Shown here: positions 7,646 to 14,786 of the stretch, piece after piece
How positions within the stretch are numbered: the stretch's first letter is position 1
Layout: each line of letters starts with the position of its first letter
Source of the DNA: Prevotella sp. AGR2160
GTDB lineage: Bacteria; Bacteroidota; Bacteroidia; Bacteroidales; Bacteroidaceae
Assembly (NCBI RefSeq): GCF_000424185.1
Contig: NZ_AUJK01000009.1
Span: forward strand, 44,097-108,096
Direction: 5' to 3'
Length of the DNA: 64,000 nucleotides
Made by a program: the position numbers and the translations under genes
The notes under the pieces: model-generated
The model's database searches: none
What the model was told of the DNA's origin: nothing
What the model saw: the letters and a program-made list of their open reading frames with translations, nothing else

Positions 7646-9951
7646 GAGCGTAGAGTCTTCGCGGCGGCTACCATGTTGGTGAGGGCGGCCTTCGTTTCGG
7701 GCCAGGCGCGCGTCTTCAGGCCACAGTCTGGGTTCACCCAGAGGCGTTCTTTCGGGATGAGTGTTGCGGCTTTGCGCAGAAGGGCGACCATCTCGCCGAC
7801 ACTCGGCACACGGGCGGAATGGATGTCGTAGACGCCCGGTCCTATCTCATTGGGATACCGGAACTGCCGGAAGACATCGAGGAGTTCCATCTGTGAGCGC
7901 GAGCATTCGATGGTGATGACGTCGGCATCCATGCGGGCGATCTGTTCGATGATATCGTTGAACTCAGAATAGCACATATGGGTATGGATCTGTGTCTCGT
8001 CCTTCACGCCCGAGGCGGTGAGGCGGAAACAATCGACAGCCCACTGCAGGTAGCCGTCCCACTCGGCATGGCGCAGGGGAAGTCCCTCACGGATAGCGGG
8101 CTCGTCGATTTGGATCACGCCGATGCTGGCCCTCTCGAGGTCTACGACCTCGTCACGGATCGCCAATGCGATCTGCCGGCAGGTTTCGGAGAGTGGCTGG
8201 TCGTTACGGACGAAGGACCATTCGAGAATCGTTACGGGGCCCGTCAGCATGCCTTTCATCGGCCGCTTCGTCAGACTTTGCGCATAGCGCGACCATTCCA
8301 CGGTCATTGCCTTCGGACGGGAGACGTCACCATATATAATAGGTGGCTTGACACAGCGGCTGCCATAGCTCTGCACCCAGCCCTTACGGGTGAACGTGAA
8401 GCCCTTCAGTTTCTCCCCGAAATATTCCACCATGTCATTGCGCTCAAACTCCCCATGGACGAGGACGTCGATGCCGGCTTCCTCCTGCCATTTCACGCAG
8501 CGTTTCGTCTCTTCCTGCAGCAGACGGATATATTCCGCCTTGCTGATTTTTCCTTTTCTGTAGGCGGCGCGCCAGGAGCGTACCTCTTTGGTCTGTGGAA
8601 AAGAGCCGATGGTCGTTGTGGGGAAAAGGGGCAGATGGAGGCGGTCATGCTGCAGTTTGCTGCGGTGGGCATAGTCGCTGTGGCGGTTATAATCCTCGGC
8701 CTTGATTTGTTGCAGTCGCTCCTTGACCTTCAGATCGTGGATCTCTTCCGATTTCTGTCGTGCGGCGATATCCCGTTTGTTGGCGACGAAGGCTTTCAGG
8801 CACGCGTCGGTCTCGATACCCTTACTGATACCTTTCAACAGTTCCACTTCTTCCACTTTCTGTTTGGCGAAAGCCAGGAAGCGCTTGATGCTCTGTGGCA
8901 GCACCTGCTCGTCATCCTCCTGCTCGAGATCGTAGGGAACATGGAGCAGTGAACAGCTCGTGGCTACAAAGACGTGCTCATAGCCAAGTTGACAGATGGC
9001 CTGATGGGCGAGCTGATGGGAGCTTTCGAGGTCGTTCTTCCAGATATTCCGTCCGTCGATGAGGCCAAGGGAGAGGATCTTATCCTTCGGGAACTTCTTC
9101 AGGATATTGATCTGTTCGGGTCCGCGGACGAGATCGATATGAATGGCGTCGACGGGGAGGCTGAGGGCAAGGTCCTCGTTGTCGCCGAGAGCGCCGAAGT
9201 ATGTTGTGAGAATTAGACGGGGATGGCTGTTGGCGGCGAGGTAGTCGTAGGCTCTGCGGAAGGCCTCACGGGCACGGTTATCAAGATCGGTGACGAGAAA
9301 TGGTTCGTCAATCTGTACCCACTGGGTGCCGGCCTTCTGCAGTTCAGCGAGCTGACGGGCATAGACGGGGAGGAGGCGGTCGAGGAGATCGAGGCGATGG
9401 AAGCCTTCCTCTTTCTCCTTACCAAGGAGGAGGAAACTGACGGGGCCGATGAGCACGGGTTTCGTGATGATGCCGAGGGCCTTGGCCTCGTTGAACTCGT
9501 CGACGGCTTTCGTGTCGAAATAGCTGAAGGTCTGGTCGCGTGTGAATTCCGGTACGATATAGTGATAGTTGGTATCGAACCATTTCGTCATCTCCATGGC
9601 AATGACATCCTCTCCGTCTTTCTGATAGCCGTGGGCCATGGCGAAATAAAGGTTCAGTTTGTCATCTCTTAGCGCATGGTAGCGGGCGGGGATGGCACCG
9701 ACGGCGAGCGCTTGGTCGAGGACGGTGTCATAATAGGAGAAGTCATTACTCGGGATGAGGTCGATGCCGGCCTCACGCATGAGGGTCCAGTTCTCTTGTC
9801 GCAGCTGGCGGGCTGTGGCGGCGATTTCTTCACGTGTGGTCCGTCCGGCCCAGTAAGCCTCGAGGGCGCGCTTGAGTTCACGGTCCTTTCCGATGCGGGG
9901 ATAGCCCAGGATGTTGGACAACAGTTCTTTCTTGTTGAGTTTAATCGTCAT
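7642..9951 (-). CDS. metE: Cobalamin-independent methionine synthase MetE
   Basis: Transfers the methyl group from 5-methyltetrahydropteroyltri-glutamate to homocysteine in the last step of methionine synthesis, in the cytoplasm. The start at 9951 gives MTIKLNKKELLSNILGYPRIG, the normal MetE N-terminus; the longer frame begins inside a repeat. The 769-residue protein has both barrel halves: FPTTTIGSFPQT opens the catalytic half (about residue 440), and the zinc ligands lie in IHTHMCYSEF and NPDCGLKTR. An Lrp-type regulator is divergent and may control it. The stop codon lies in the foot of a family A palindrome. No cobalamin or SAM riboswitch was recognised in the leader. Confidence 0.96.
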   Translation of the reverse strand: MTIKLNKKELLSNILGYPRIGKDRELKRALEAYWAGRTTREEIAATARQLRQENWTLMREAGIDLIPSNDFSYYDTVLDQALAVGAIPARYHALRDDKLNLYFAMAHGYQKDGEDVIAMEMTKWFDTNYHYIVPEFTRDQTFSYFDTKAVDEFNEAKALGIITKPVLIGPVSFLLLGKEKEEGFHRLDLLDRLLPVYARQLAELQKAGTQWVQIDEPFLVTDLDNRAREAFRRAYDYLAANSHPRLILTTYFGALGDNEDLALSLPVDAIHIDLVRGPEQINILKKFPKDKILSLGLIDGRNIWKNDLESSHQLAHQAICQLGYEHVFVATSCSLLHVPYDLEQEDDEQVLPQSIKRFLAFAKQKVEEVELLKGISKGIETDACLKAFVANKRDIAARQKSEEIHDLKVKERLQQIKAEDYNRHSDYAHRSKLQHDRLHLPLFPTTTIGSFPQTKEVRSWRAAYRKGKISKAEYIRLLQEETKRCVKWQEEAGIDVLVHGEFERNDMVEYFGEKLKGFTFTRKGWVQSYGSRCVKPPIIYGDVSRPKAMTVEWSRYAQSLTKRPMKGMLTGPVTILEWSFVRNDQPLSETCRQIALAIRDEVVDLERASIGVIQIDEPAIREGLPLRHAEWDGYLQWAVDCFRLTASGVKDETQIHTHMCYSEFNDIIEQIARMDADVITIECSRSQMELLDVFRQFRYPNEIGPGVYDIHSARVPSVGEMVALLRKAATLIPKERLWVNPDCGLKTRAWPETKAALTNMVAAAKTLRS

Positions 9952-9975
9952 ATCTTTGTTCGTTTTTATTCCTTT

Positions 9976-10013
9976 CCTTGCGCTTGCAAAGCGCAAGCAC
10001 CCGACGGCAAGCC
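9976..10013. repeat. Family C hairpin repeat, copy 1
   Basis: CTTGCGCTTGCAAAGCGCAAG hairpin core followed by the CCGACGGCAAGCC flank, in the metE leader. It matches copies at 13468, 16934, 49551 and 57918. Confidence 0.75.
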
Positions 10014-10045
10014 ATGATGGAGGCGCTGGGTGGATGATTCTGGGT

Positions 10046-10054
10046 GCAAAGATA
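10046..10054 (-). promoter_or_regulatory. -7 element of metE
   Basis: TATCTTTGC on the minus strand with GTTG about 20 nt upstream as a weak -33 box; the leader to the metE ATG is about 90 nt. Confidence 0.6.
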
Positions 10055-10079
10055 GGCCATAGAAATTTATCCTACAACT

Positions 10080-10114
10080 TTTGGCTTGATTTCAGAAAAA
10101 TATGCTAAATTTGC
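10080..10114 (+). promoter_or_regulatory. Promoter of the Lrp-family regulator
   Basis: TTTG (10080-10083), 22 nt, TAAATTTGC (10106-10114) on the plus strand; it overlaps back-to-back with the metE promoter region. Confidence 0.55.
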
Positions 10115-10168
10115 AGGATATTAGAATTGTCAATGGAATATTATTCTATGAATTTTAAGATATAACGT

Positions 10169-10663
10169 ATGGAAAATAAGGAAACACTGGATGCTACGGA
10201 CATTCAGATATTAAGAATTTTGCAACAGAACGCCCGGTTGACGGTAAAGGAACTGGCGGCGATGATCCATCTCTCGCCGACGCCGACGTTTGAGCGGCAG
10301 AAACGGTTGGAACGGGAGGGGTATATCCAACGGTATACGGCTATCGTGGATCATCACAAGCTTGGGAACAATGTCATCGTGCTCTGTAATATCCGACTGA
10401 AGCAGCATACCCATGACCTCATCCAGCAGTTCATGGATGCCGTACAACATATTGATCAGATCACGGAATGCTATAATACCACGGGCGACTACGACTTCCT
10501 CATTAAGGTCTATGCCCGTGACATGCGCGACTATCAGGACTTTATGCTCAACACGCTTGGTAATATCGATTGTGTCGGCAGTCTTCATAGCATCATTGTC
10601 ATCGGAGAGATCAAGGACTCCCATGTCATACCGGTAGCGAGGCAGAAAGAAGTAAAAAAGTAA
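10169..10663 (+). CDS. Lrp/AsnC-family transcriptional regulator
   Basis: A 164-residue amino-acid-responsive DNA-binding protein. Residues 8-60 form the AsnC helix-turn-helix (LDATDIQILRILQQNARLTV, then a recognition helix in SPTPTFERQKRLEREGYI) and about 70-150 the effector-binding RAM domain (...TTGDYDFLIKVYARDM...), close to the family's usual length. It is divergent from metE with only about 50 bp between the two -7 elements, so control of metE by this protein, with methionine or another amino acid as signal, is plausible but inferred. Confidence 0.9.
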   Translation: MENKETLDATDIQILRILQQNARLTVKELAAMIHLSPTPTFERQKRLEREGYIQRYTAIVDHHKLGNNVIVLCNIRLKQHTHDLIQQFMDAVQHIDQITECYNTTGDYDFLIKVYARDMRDYQDFMLNTLGNIDCVGSLHSIIVIGEIKDSHVIPVARQKEVKK

Positions 10664-10686
10664 AGAATTAAAAAAATAAAATTGCC

Positions 10687-10714
10687 GTAGGAACATGGTG
10701 AATCATGTCCCTAC
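10687..10714. repeat. Family A palindrome, copy 6
   Basis: GTAGGAACATGGT, then GAATCATGTCCCTAC: both feet are intact; one arm base has changed (GG for GA). Confidence 0.88.
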
Positions 10715-10741
10715 GGCGGAGCTTTGTCTTTCCGCTGTCAT

Positions 10742-10784
10742 CCGTCGTTCCGACGGCGGGCCGCCACAAGGGACGGCCCCTGCA
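10742..10784. repeat. Family B element, right half only
   Basis: A small hairpin CCGTC-GTTCC-GACGG followed by the GC-rich arm GGGCCGCCACAAGGGACGGC and CCCTGCA. The partner arm is missing. Confidence 0.8.
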
Positions 10785-10800
10785 GAGGAGGTGTTGAGAT

Positions 10801-11490
10801 TTATTTCCCTATTCTTTCCAGCACCTGTGTGGCGATGGCCTTCATACCTTTGACGGTGGGGTGGCCGTTCTGCTTGTCGATGTCGTGGAGGGTGATGAGG
10901 GGGATGTTGTAATGGTGGCAGATCGTGCGGACACTCTCGTTGATATCCTCTTTCAGTTCCGTATTGAGGATGAAATAGATCTTCGTGTTCGGATAATGTT
11001 GTAGGAGGTTGACGAACATCTTTGCCAGGGCCGGACGGAAATAATAGAGGTCGGCGCAGGTCCAGTTGTCGTACTGGTAGTCGCCCATCTTCACATTCGC
11101 CCAGTTGTCATTCGTGGCACCGCAGACGAGGATAATGTCGGGGCAGCCGAGACTGCCGAGTTGTGCGGAGCGTGTGACGAAAGAGCGTGGCGTATAGTCG
11201 TCATCGTTATAGCCGGTATTGCAGATCGTGGCGCCGGACCAGGAGTTGTTGACGCCGAGCTTGTAGCCGGCGTTCTTGATGACCTGCCACCACCAGGTCT
11301 GTTCCACCTCGTGGACATCCGTCTTCTGCGTGTCGAGTTTATTGAAATACCATATCTCATTCTCTTTCGGTATGAAGCCCTCGAACGTGGAGTAGCTGTC
11401 GCCGAGGATGGAGACGGTCGGGCGGATCTGAGCCAGAGATGGCAGCAGAATACTGAATAGGAACATTAGAATGGAAATAATTTTCTTCAT
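10801..11490 (-). CDS. Secreted SGNH/GDSL-family hydrolase
   Basis: Probable periplasmic or surface esterase of the SGNH superfamily, 229 residues, with a signal peptide (MKKIISILMFLFSILLPSLA). Block I is ILGDSYSTFEG with the nucleophile Ser32, block III is GATND near 118, and the C-terminal catalytic pair is in DIDKQNGHPT near 212; NNSWSG supplies the oxyanion-hole Gly/Asn region. The start at 11490 places the signal peptide at residue 1. Such enzymes often deacetylate carbohydrates, but no substrate can be read from its neighbours. It lies alone, followed by repeat elements. Confidence 0.85.
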   Translation of the reverse strand: MKKIISILMFLFSILLPSLAQIRPTVSILGDSYSTFEGFIPKENEIWYFNKLDTQKTDVHEVEQTWWWQVIKNAGYKLGVNNSWSGATICNTGYNDDDYTPRSFVTRSAQLGSLGCPDIILVCGATNDNWANVKMGDYQYDNWTCADLYYFRPALAKMFVNLLQHYPNTKIYFILNTELKEDINESVRTICHHYNIPLITLHDIDKQNGHPTVKGMKAIATQVLERIGK

Positions 11491-11533
11491 ATGGTACAAA
11501 TATTTGTAGTAGAATTAGTTAGAATAAATTTTT

Positions 11534-12034
11534 CTATTCAGGTTTGTGACTAAAGAAGTAAAGGTTATCATAGAACTCATTCATAACTTGTCTCGCATAA
11601 GGATTATCATTTCGGGTGATAACAGCAAAATAGTTATCCACTCCCTCTTCGTCTACAATAGAAGATTGATAAATAGAATATTTCCCTTTATCAGCCAATG
11701 TCGTGAACCAATAACTGAATAGTCGACTTCTCATGGCCTGTTTCCCATCTCCTGTTTCGCAGATATAAAGCATGGTAACATTATTTACGCGGAAAAATTC
11801 ATTTACAATAGAAAATATTGTATCTCTGACTTTTTTGTCATTAGGAGAATGCTTTCCATTGGAGTTGACAATAATGAATTGGTAGGATTCTGAGGTAATA
11901 AAATGATCCTCATCGAATCCTACAGCAAACTCTGCACCAGACTTAGAGATGAATCTGAAGTAATTAGGGTGGTTGGCCTTTATAACCTTATACGGTGCAC
12001 AAGCATTGATTCTTGATAGATCCAGCTCTTTCAT
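11534..12034 (-). CDS. DUF6169-like protein
   Basis: A 166-residue cytoplasmic protein without signal peptide or membrane segment. The middle (TMLYICETGDGKQAMRSRLF, about residues 80-110) and the end (ITRNDNPYARQVMNEFYDNL) resemble what I recall of DUF6169 proteins of Bacteroidetes, whose function is unknown. The ATG at 12034 overlaps the stop codon of a 51-codon ORF by ATGA, so the two are translationally coupled; the longer upstream frame overlaps that ORF and is not used here. The base composition is more AT-rich than in the flanking genes, which could mean recent acquisition. The operon layout resembles small two-gene modules such as toxin-antitoxin pairs, without proof. Confidence 0.6.
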   Translation of the reverse strand: MKELDLSRINACAPYKVIKANHPNYFRFISKSGAEFAVGFDEDHFITSESYQFIIVNSNGKHSPNDKKVRDTIFSIVNEFFRVNNVTMLYICETGDGKQAMRSRLFSYWFTTLADKGKYSIYQSSIVDEEGVDNYFAVITRNDNPYARQVMNEFYDNLYFFSHKPE

Positions 12035-12186
12035 AAAACAAAAAATGAAGTGGGCTTCTTGCCTGTGCGCTTCTCGCAACTTTCTGATAGTTCTTTTTTC
12101 AGCTCTTCGACAACAAGGCGCTTGCGATCGCGAGCTTCTTTAAAACGCTTGAATGCTTCTTCTTTTGTATGATTCGTTGTTTCCAT
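12031..12186 (-). CDS. Small charged helical protein upstream of DUF6169 gene (51 aa)
   Basis: Starts METTNHTKEEAFKRFKEARD and ends ...KPTSFFVL; Lys/Glu/Arg-rich and probably mostly helical. It is placed right behind a perfect promoter (12209-12241) and its TGA stop overlaps the ATG of the DUF6169 gene, which supports real translation. Family unknown. A small helical protein encoded first in such a pair could be a binding partner or antitoxin of the second, but no known antitoxin motif is visible. Confidence 0.6.
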   Translation of the reverse strand: METTNHTKEEAFKRFKEARDRKRLVVEELKKELSESCEKRTGKKPTSFFVL

Positions 12187-12208
12187 AATTTTCGTTTTTC
12201 TTTATGTG

Positions 12209-12241
12209 GCAAATATACGATAAAATGTTGGAGTAACCAAA
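12209..12241 (-). promoter_or_regulatory. Promoter of the 51-aa ORF/DUF6169 operon
   Basis: Minus strand TTTG (12238-12241), 20 nt, TATATTTGC (12209-12217): exact Bacteroidetes consensus spacing. The start codon is about 20 nt downstream. Confidence 0.75.
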
Positions 12242-12249
12242 TTTTACGG

Positions 12250-12294
12250 CATAAAAAAAACGGCCAAGAGTGTGACCTCTTGTCCGTTTTTTTT
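12250..12294. terminator. Bidirectional intrinsic terminator
   Basis: ACGGCCAAGAG and CTCTTGTCCGT arms with a TGTGAC loop, flanked by eight A on the left and eight T on the right, so it has a U-tract in both directions. On the minus strand it closes the candidate RNA at 12295-12452. Confidence 0.8.
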
Positions 12295-12452
12295 AGGATC
12301 GCGCCTCACGGTGCAAAACCTAATCATGTGTTATCCTAACTAATGAAACAATCTTTACCTGAACTAAAACCTAAATCTCTGAAACAATCTTAAACCTAAA
12401 AACTAAAAACCTAAATCTATTACTACTAACCTAAACAATCTATTAACCTTTT
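12250..12452 (-). ncRNA. Candidate ~200 nt small RNA
   Basis: Non-coding stretch with its own minus-strand promoter (TACCTTTGC 12459-12467, TTTG 12487-12490, spacing 19) and a strong terminator at its end. The first 130 nt are G/U/A-rich, almost free of C, and repeat AGATTGTTT three times and TTTAGGTTTT-like words, followed by a short GCACC-GTGA-GGCGC stretch. No ORF of note. This could also be read as a leader whose terminator controls the downstream 51-aa ORF/DUF6169 genes. I do not recognise a named RNA family. Strand assignment rests on the promoter and terminator. Confidence 0.5.
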
Positions 12453-12458
12453 GACACT

Positions 12459-12490
12459 GCAAAGGTACGCATTGTGTTCGAACACGCAAA
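12459..12490 (-). promoter_or_regulatory. Promoter of the candidate small RNA
   Basis: Minus-strand TTTG (12487-12490), 19 nt, TACCTTTGC (12459-12467). Confidence 0.65.
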
Positions 12491-12606
12491 ATATTTCAGT
12501 AAGAAAATGCAGTAATCATGCAATTCCTTGATATAGGTCAAACGAAGAAGGCCGGAAGACGGTAAAACCATCTGTTTTAGGTATTGCACGACTGATTTTT
12601 TCCCCT

Positions 12607-12615
12607 TAACTTTGC
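12607..12615 (+). promoter_or_regulatory. -7 element of the DUF2023-like gene
   Basis: TAACTTTGC with ATTG 20 nt upstream (12583-12586), 31 nt before the start codon. Confidence 0.6.
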
Positions 12616-12646
12616 AGCCGGAAATCAATAATAAAATATTGCGCTT

Positions 12647-12862
12647 ATGCAGAGACCAGTTATGACTCCCGTCGACTTGAAGGTTCTCATGAACCACATC
12701 TACGAATATCAGAAAGGCGTGCGGCAGATGGTCAACCGTCCGTTGAACCGTCTCTCTCCCGAGGAAGACTTCATCCTCGGTGCCATGCTTGGCTACGACA
12801 TTTGTGCCCAGTGTGAGCGCTACTGTGAGCGGAAAGAGAAACATTTGTGTCCGAAAGCATGA
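12647..12862 (+). CDS. DUF2023-like protein, apparently internally shortened
   Basis: A 71-residue protein next to flavodoxin. The start ([16 protein letters not shown]) matches the N-terminus and the end ([20 protein letters not shown]) the C-terminus of DUF2023 proteins as I remember them, but those are usually about 100-120 residues. The central segment seems to be missing while the frame is kept. DUF2023 genes commonly sit beside fldA, as here, and a role with flavodoxin is suspected but unknown. Four Cys are found in the last 22 residues ([17 protein letters not shown]). Its own promoter lies upstream; flavodoxin starts 96 bp later. Confidence 0.6.
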   Translation: MQRPVMTPVDLKVLMNHIYEYQKGVRQMVNRPLNRLSPEEDFILGAMLGYDICAQCERYCERKEKHLCPKA

Positions 12863-12900
12863 GATCATTCGTTTTAGCATGTTGTTTGTAAGCGTATAGC

Positions 12901-12922
12901 GGAACATGATCTATCATGTCCC
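12901..12922. repeat. Family A palindrome, copy 7
   Basis: GGAACATGAT-CT-ATCATGTCCC in the gap between the DUF2023-like gene and fldA; the feet have decayed. Confidence 0.85.
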
Positions 12923-12958
12923 TGTAAATGAATATTTAACTATAAAAGGAATTTAGAT

Positions 12959-13453
12959 ATGAAGAAGACTATTGTTATTTACGGCTCCTCTACGGGGACG
13001 TGCGAGAGCATCGCAGAGGCCATTGCCAAGAAGCTCGGTGTTGAGGCTATCAATGTCACGGATATGACGGAAGAGACGGTCAAGAGTCATGACAACCTTA
13101 TTCTCGGTACGAGCACGTGGGGTGCCGGCGATATGCAGGATGACTGGTATGATGGCGTCACCGTCTTGAAGGATGCCGGCCTGCAGGGCAAGACTGTCGC
13201 CATCTTCGGTTGTGGTGACAGCGAGAGCTACAGCGACACGTTCTGTGGCGGCATGCATGAGCTCTATGATGCCTGCAAGGAAGCCGGCGCCAACATCATC
13301 GGCAGTGTGTCCACGGATGGCTATACTTATGATGACTCTGAGTCGGTCGTCGATGGTAAGTTTGTCGGCTTGGCTCTTGATGATGTCAATGAGGACGACC
13401 AGACAGAAGGCCGTATTGATGCTTGGCTCAAAGAGATCACTCCGGCATTGTAA
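12959..13453 (+). CDS. fldA: Flavodoxin
   Basis: Small FMN-binding electron carrier that replaces ferredoxin in low iron; cytoplasmic. The 164-residue length and the inserted loop after residue 115 mark a long-chain flavodoxin. The phosphate-binding loop GSSTGTCESIA is at residues 9-19, the flavin-stacking region around STWGAGDMQDDWYD (about 57-70) and IFGCGDSESYSDTFCGG (about 82-98). The Ala/Gly-rich, acidic composition is typical. It lies behind a DUF2023-like gene, a common neighbour, and is followed by a family C hairpin and an intrinsic terminator. Confidence 0.95.
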   Translation: MKKTIVIYGSSTGTCESIAEAIAKKLGVEAINVTDMTEETVKSHDNLILGTSTWGAGDMQDDWYDGVTVLKDAGLQGKTVAIFGCGDSESYSDTFCGGMHELYDACKEAGANIIGSVSTDGYTYDDSESVVDGKFVGLALDDVNEDDQTEGRIDAWLKEITPAL

Positions 13454-13467
13454 TAAAAAGATGGCGC

Positions 13468-13503
13468 GCCGTCCTGTGCTTGCGCTTCGCAATCGCAAGG
13501 CGG
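13468..13503. repeat. Family C hairpin repeat, copy 2
   Basis: GCCGTCCTGTGCTTGCGCTT then CGCAATCGCAAGGCGG: same order as other copies (GCCGT, TGTGCTTGCGCTT, CGCAAGG), with one arm mutated. Confidence 0.7.
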
Positions 13504-13519
13504 TGTGCCATCCTCCCGT

Positions 13520-13547
13520 ATCCGCCCAATCATTGGCGGATTTTTTT
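13520..13547 (+). terminator. Intrinsic terminator of fldA
   Basis: ATCCGCC and GGCGGAT stem with an eight-base loop, followed by TTTTTTT. Confidence 0.75.
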
Positions 13548-13605
13548 CTCATAATATTGTAACATAAATTCCACCTGCTGTTTGCTTTGTAAAAAAATAT
13601 TATGT

Positions 13606-13614
13606 AACTTTGCA
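13606..13614 (+). promoter_or_regulatory. -7 element of greA
   Basis: TAACTTTGC (13605-13614 region) lies only 7-8 nt before the first ATG, so the greA message would have a very short or no leader. Confidence 0.6.
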
Positions 13615-13620
13615 AACAAT

Positions 13621-14085
13621 ATGGAATATATGTCACAACAAGGCTACGATGAACTGGTAGCCGAACTCAACCACATGATCAAGGTCGAGCTGCCGAAGGT
13701 CATCGAGGCGGTCGCTGAGGCCCGTGATAAGGGCGATCTCAGCGAGAACTTCGAGTATCATGCCGCCAAGCGCGAACAGGGCCGTCTGCTCGGCCGTATC
13801 CGTTTCAAGCAGAACATCCTAGCTCATGCCCGTGTTTTGGATACCTCGCAGCGCCCCGCTGACACCGTGCAGTTGCTCAGTAAGGTCACGCTGACGAATC
13901 TCAAGACCAACAAGCAAATGGTCTACACCCTTGCCAGTCCTCACGAGGCCAATCTGCGGGAGGGAAAGATCTCTATCAAGTCGCCTATGGCCCAGGCCCT
14001 GCTGAACCATAAGGTTGGCGAGACCGTGGAAGTCCGTGTGCCCGCCGGCCTCCTGAAGTTGCGCATCGAGAAAGTTGAACTATAG
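13621..14085 (+). CDS. greA: Transcription elongation factor GreA
   Basis: Rescues backtracked RNA polymerase by stimulating transcript cleavage. From the ATG at 13621 the protein is 154 residues, the usual GreA length, with an N-terminal coiled coil (about 1-75; SQQGYDELVAELNHMIKVEL... and the acidic tip EARDKGDLSENFEYHAAKRE with the two essential acidic residues) and a C-terminal FKBP-like domain (ending GETVEVRVPAGLLKLRIEKVEL). The longer upstream frame would cross the promoter and is not used; a start at 13630 (MSQQ) is the alternative. The promoter is almost adjacent to the start codon. Confidence 0.95.
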   Translation: MEYMSQQGYDELVAELNHMIKVELPKVIEAVAEARDKGDLSENFEYHAAKREQGRLLGRIRFKQNILAHARVLDTSQRPADTVQLLSKVTLTNLKTNKQMVYTLASPHEANLREGKISIKSPMAQALLNHKVGETVEVRVPAGLLKLRIEKVEL

Positions 14086-14111
14086 AGGCAGGATTTTATC
14101 ATTTTTCGTAC

Positions 14112-14124
14112 GTAGGGGCATGAT
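14112..14124. repeat. Family A half copy
   Basis: GTAGGGGCATGAT after greA; the second arm is absent and replaced by a T-run. Confidence 0.6.
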
Positions 14125-14159
14125 TATTTTTTTTTCATCACAAAAAAGAAGGAATAACA

Positions 14160-14192
14160 TTTGCAACTATAAGATAAAAAATATATCTTTGC
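14160..14192 (+). promoter_or_regulatory. Promoter of the PIN toxin-antitoxin pair
   Basis: TTTG (14160-14163), 20 nt, TATCTTTGC (14184-14192), an exact consensus match; the ATG follows after 15 nt. Confidence 0.75.
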
Positions 14193-14207
14193 AAAAAAAT
14201 ATAGGAT

Positions 14208-14483
14208 ATGAAAACTATACCTCTAAATCCTGAACAGGACGCCATTGTTGATGCCGTATGGACATTGATAGAGAATATGGATGACAAGATGAAGAAAGCT
14301 TTGTTAGACAGACTTTCTCATCTTAACATACCCCATGCAGTAACCATTCATAAAGAAAAACACAAATGGGAAAATATTCCTATATCAAAAGAGGTAATGG
14401 ATATGACGTTTCCACATAGAAAAAATATCCCAACTCCGTATGACAACACGATTGTAGACGAACTTCAGAAAAAATACTTATGA
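14208..14483 (+). CDS. Putative antitoxin of a PIN-domain pair
   Basis: A 91-residue protein directly upstream of and overlapping (ATGA) a PIN-domain gene, the standard layout of a type II toxin-antitoxin operon with antitoxin first. The N-terminal half (DAIVDAVWTLIENMDDKMKKALLDRLSHL) looks helical; no ribbon-helix-helix or AbrB motif is clear, so the DNA-binding class is not known. The C-terminus (MTFPHRKNIPTPYDNTIVDELQKKYL) could be the toxin-binding tail. AT-rich compared with the neighbours, which suggests transfer. Its partner is truncated, so the pair is probably inactive as a toxin system. Confidence 0.55.
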   Translation: MKTIPLNPEQDAIVDAVWTLIENMDDKMKKALLDRLSHLNIPHAVTIHKEKHKWENIPISKEVMDMTFPHRKNIPTPYDNTIVDELQKKYL

Positions 14484-14728
14484 AAGTTTTTCTCGACACG
14501 AATATCATTATTGATTTCTGCAATGCCAGAAAAGATTTCTTTCAAGCTGCAGCCCTAATCTTTGAGTTGGGTAGACAGAAGAAAATAGAAATATTGGCTT
14601 CTGCAACAACATTCGTGAACAGTTTCTATATCCTCAGAAAAATCTACGATCCACAAGAACTCTATATGCGAATGAAAGCTATAGCAGATAAGTGCGTTAT
14701 AACGCCAGTAGATCAAAAAATCATTTAA
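14480..14728 (+). pseudogene. Truncated PIN-domain (VapC-like) toxin
   Basis: Begins MKVFLDTNIIIDFCNARKDF, the PIN-domain start with the first metal-binding acidic residue (Asp6), and continues with the conserved Glu/Ser-Thr region (ILASATTFVNSFYIL). The reading frame stops after 82 residues at ...VDQKII, whereas PIN toxins are about 130 residues and need further acidic residues near the C-terminus. Nothing resembling the missing part is found in the other frames downstream, so the 3' half is deleted, not frameshifted. A repeat-like hairpin (14736-14765) begins right after the stop. Confidence 0.65.
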
Positions 14729-14735
14729 TAATTCT

Positions 14736-14765
14736 CCGTATGGCACGGCCTCCATGCCGTCCTAA
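14736..14765. repeat. GC-rich hairpin, possible distant family B relative
   Basis: TGGCACGGC-CTCC-ATGCCGTCC ending CCTAA at the breakpoint of the truncated PIN gene; the CCGTCCTAA end resembles the element at 15553. Confidence 0.45.
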
Positions 14766-14786
14766 TTCCTATTAAACAAAAATATT

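Noticed and set aside
9952..10168. Cobalamin or SAM riboswitch before metE
   Set aside because: No B12 box or SAM-type helices could be seen; the leader is mainly a family C repeat.
12443..12907. 154-codon minus-strand frame over the DUF2023-like gene
   Set aside because: Shadow; it would contain the promoters of two other units and shows no family features.
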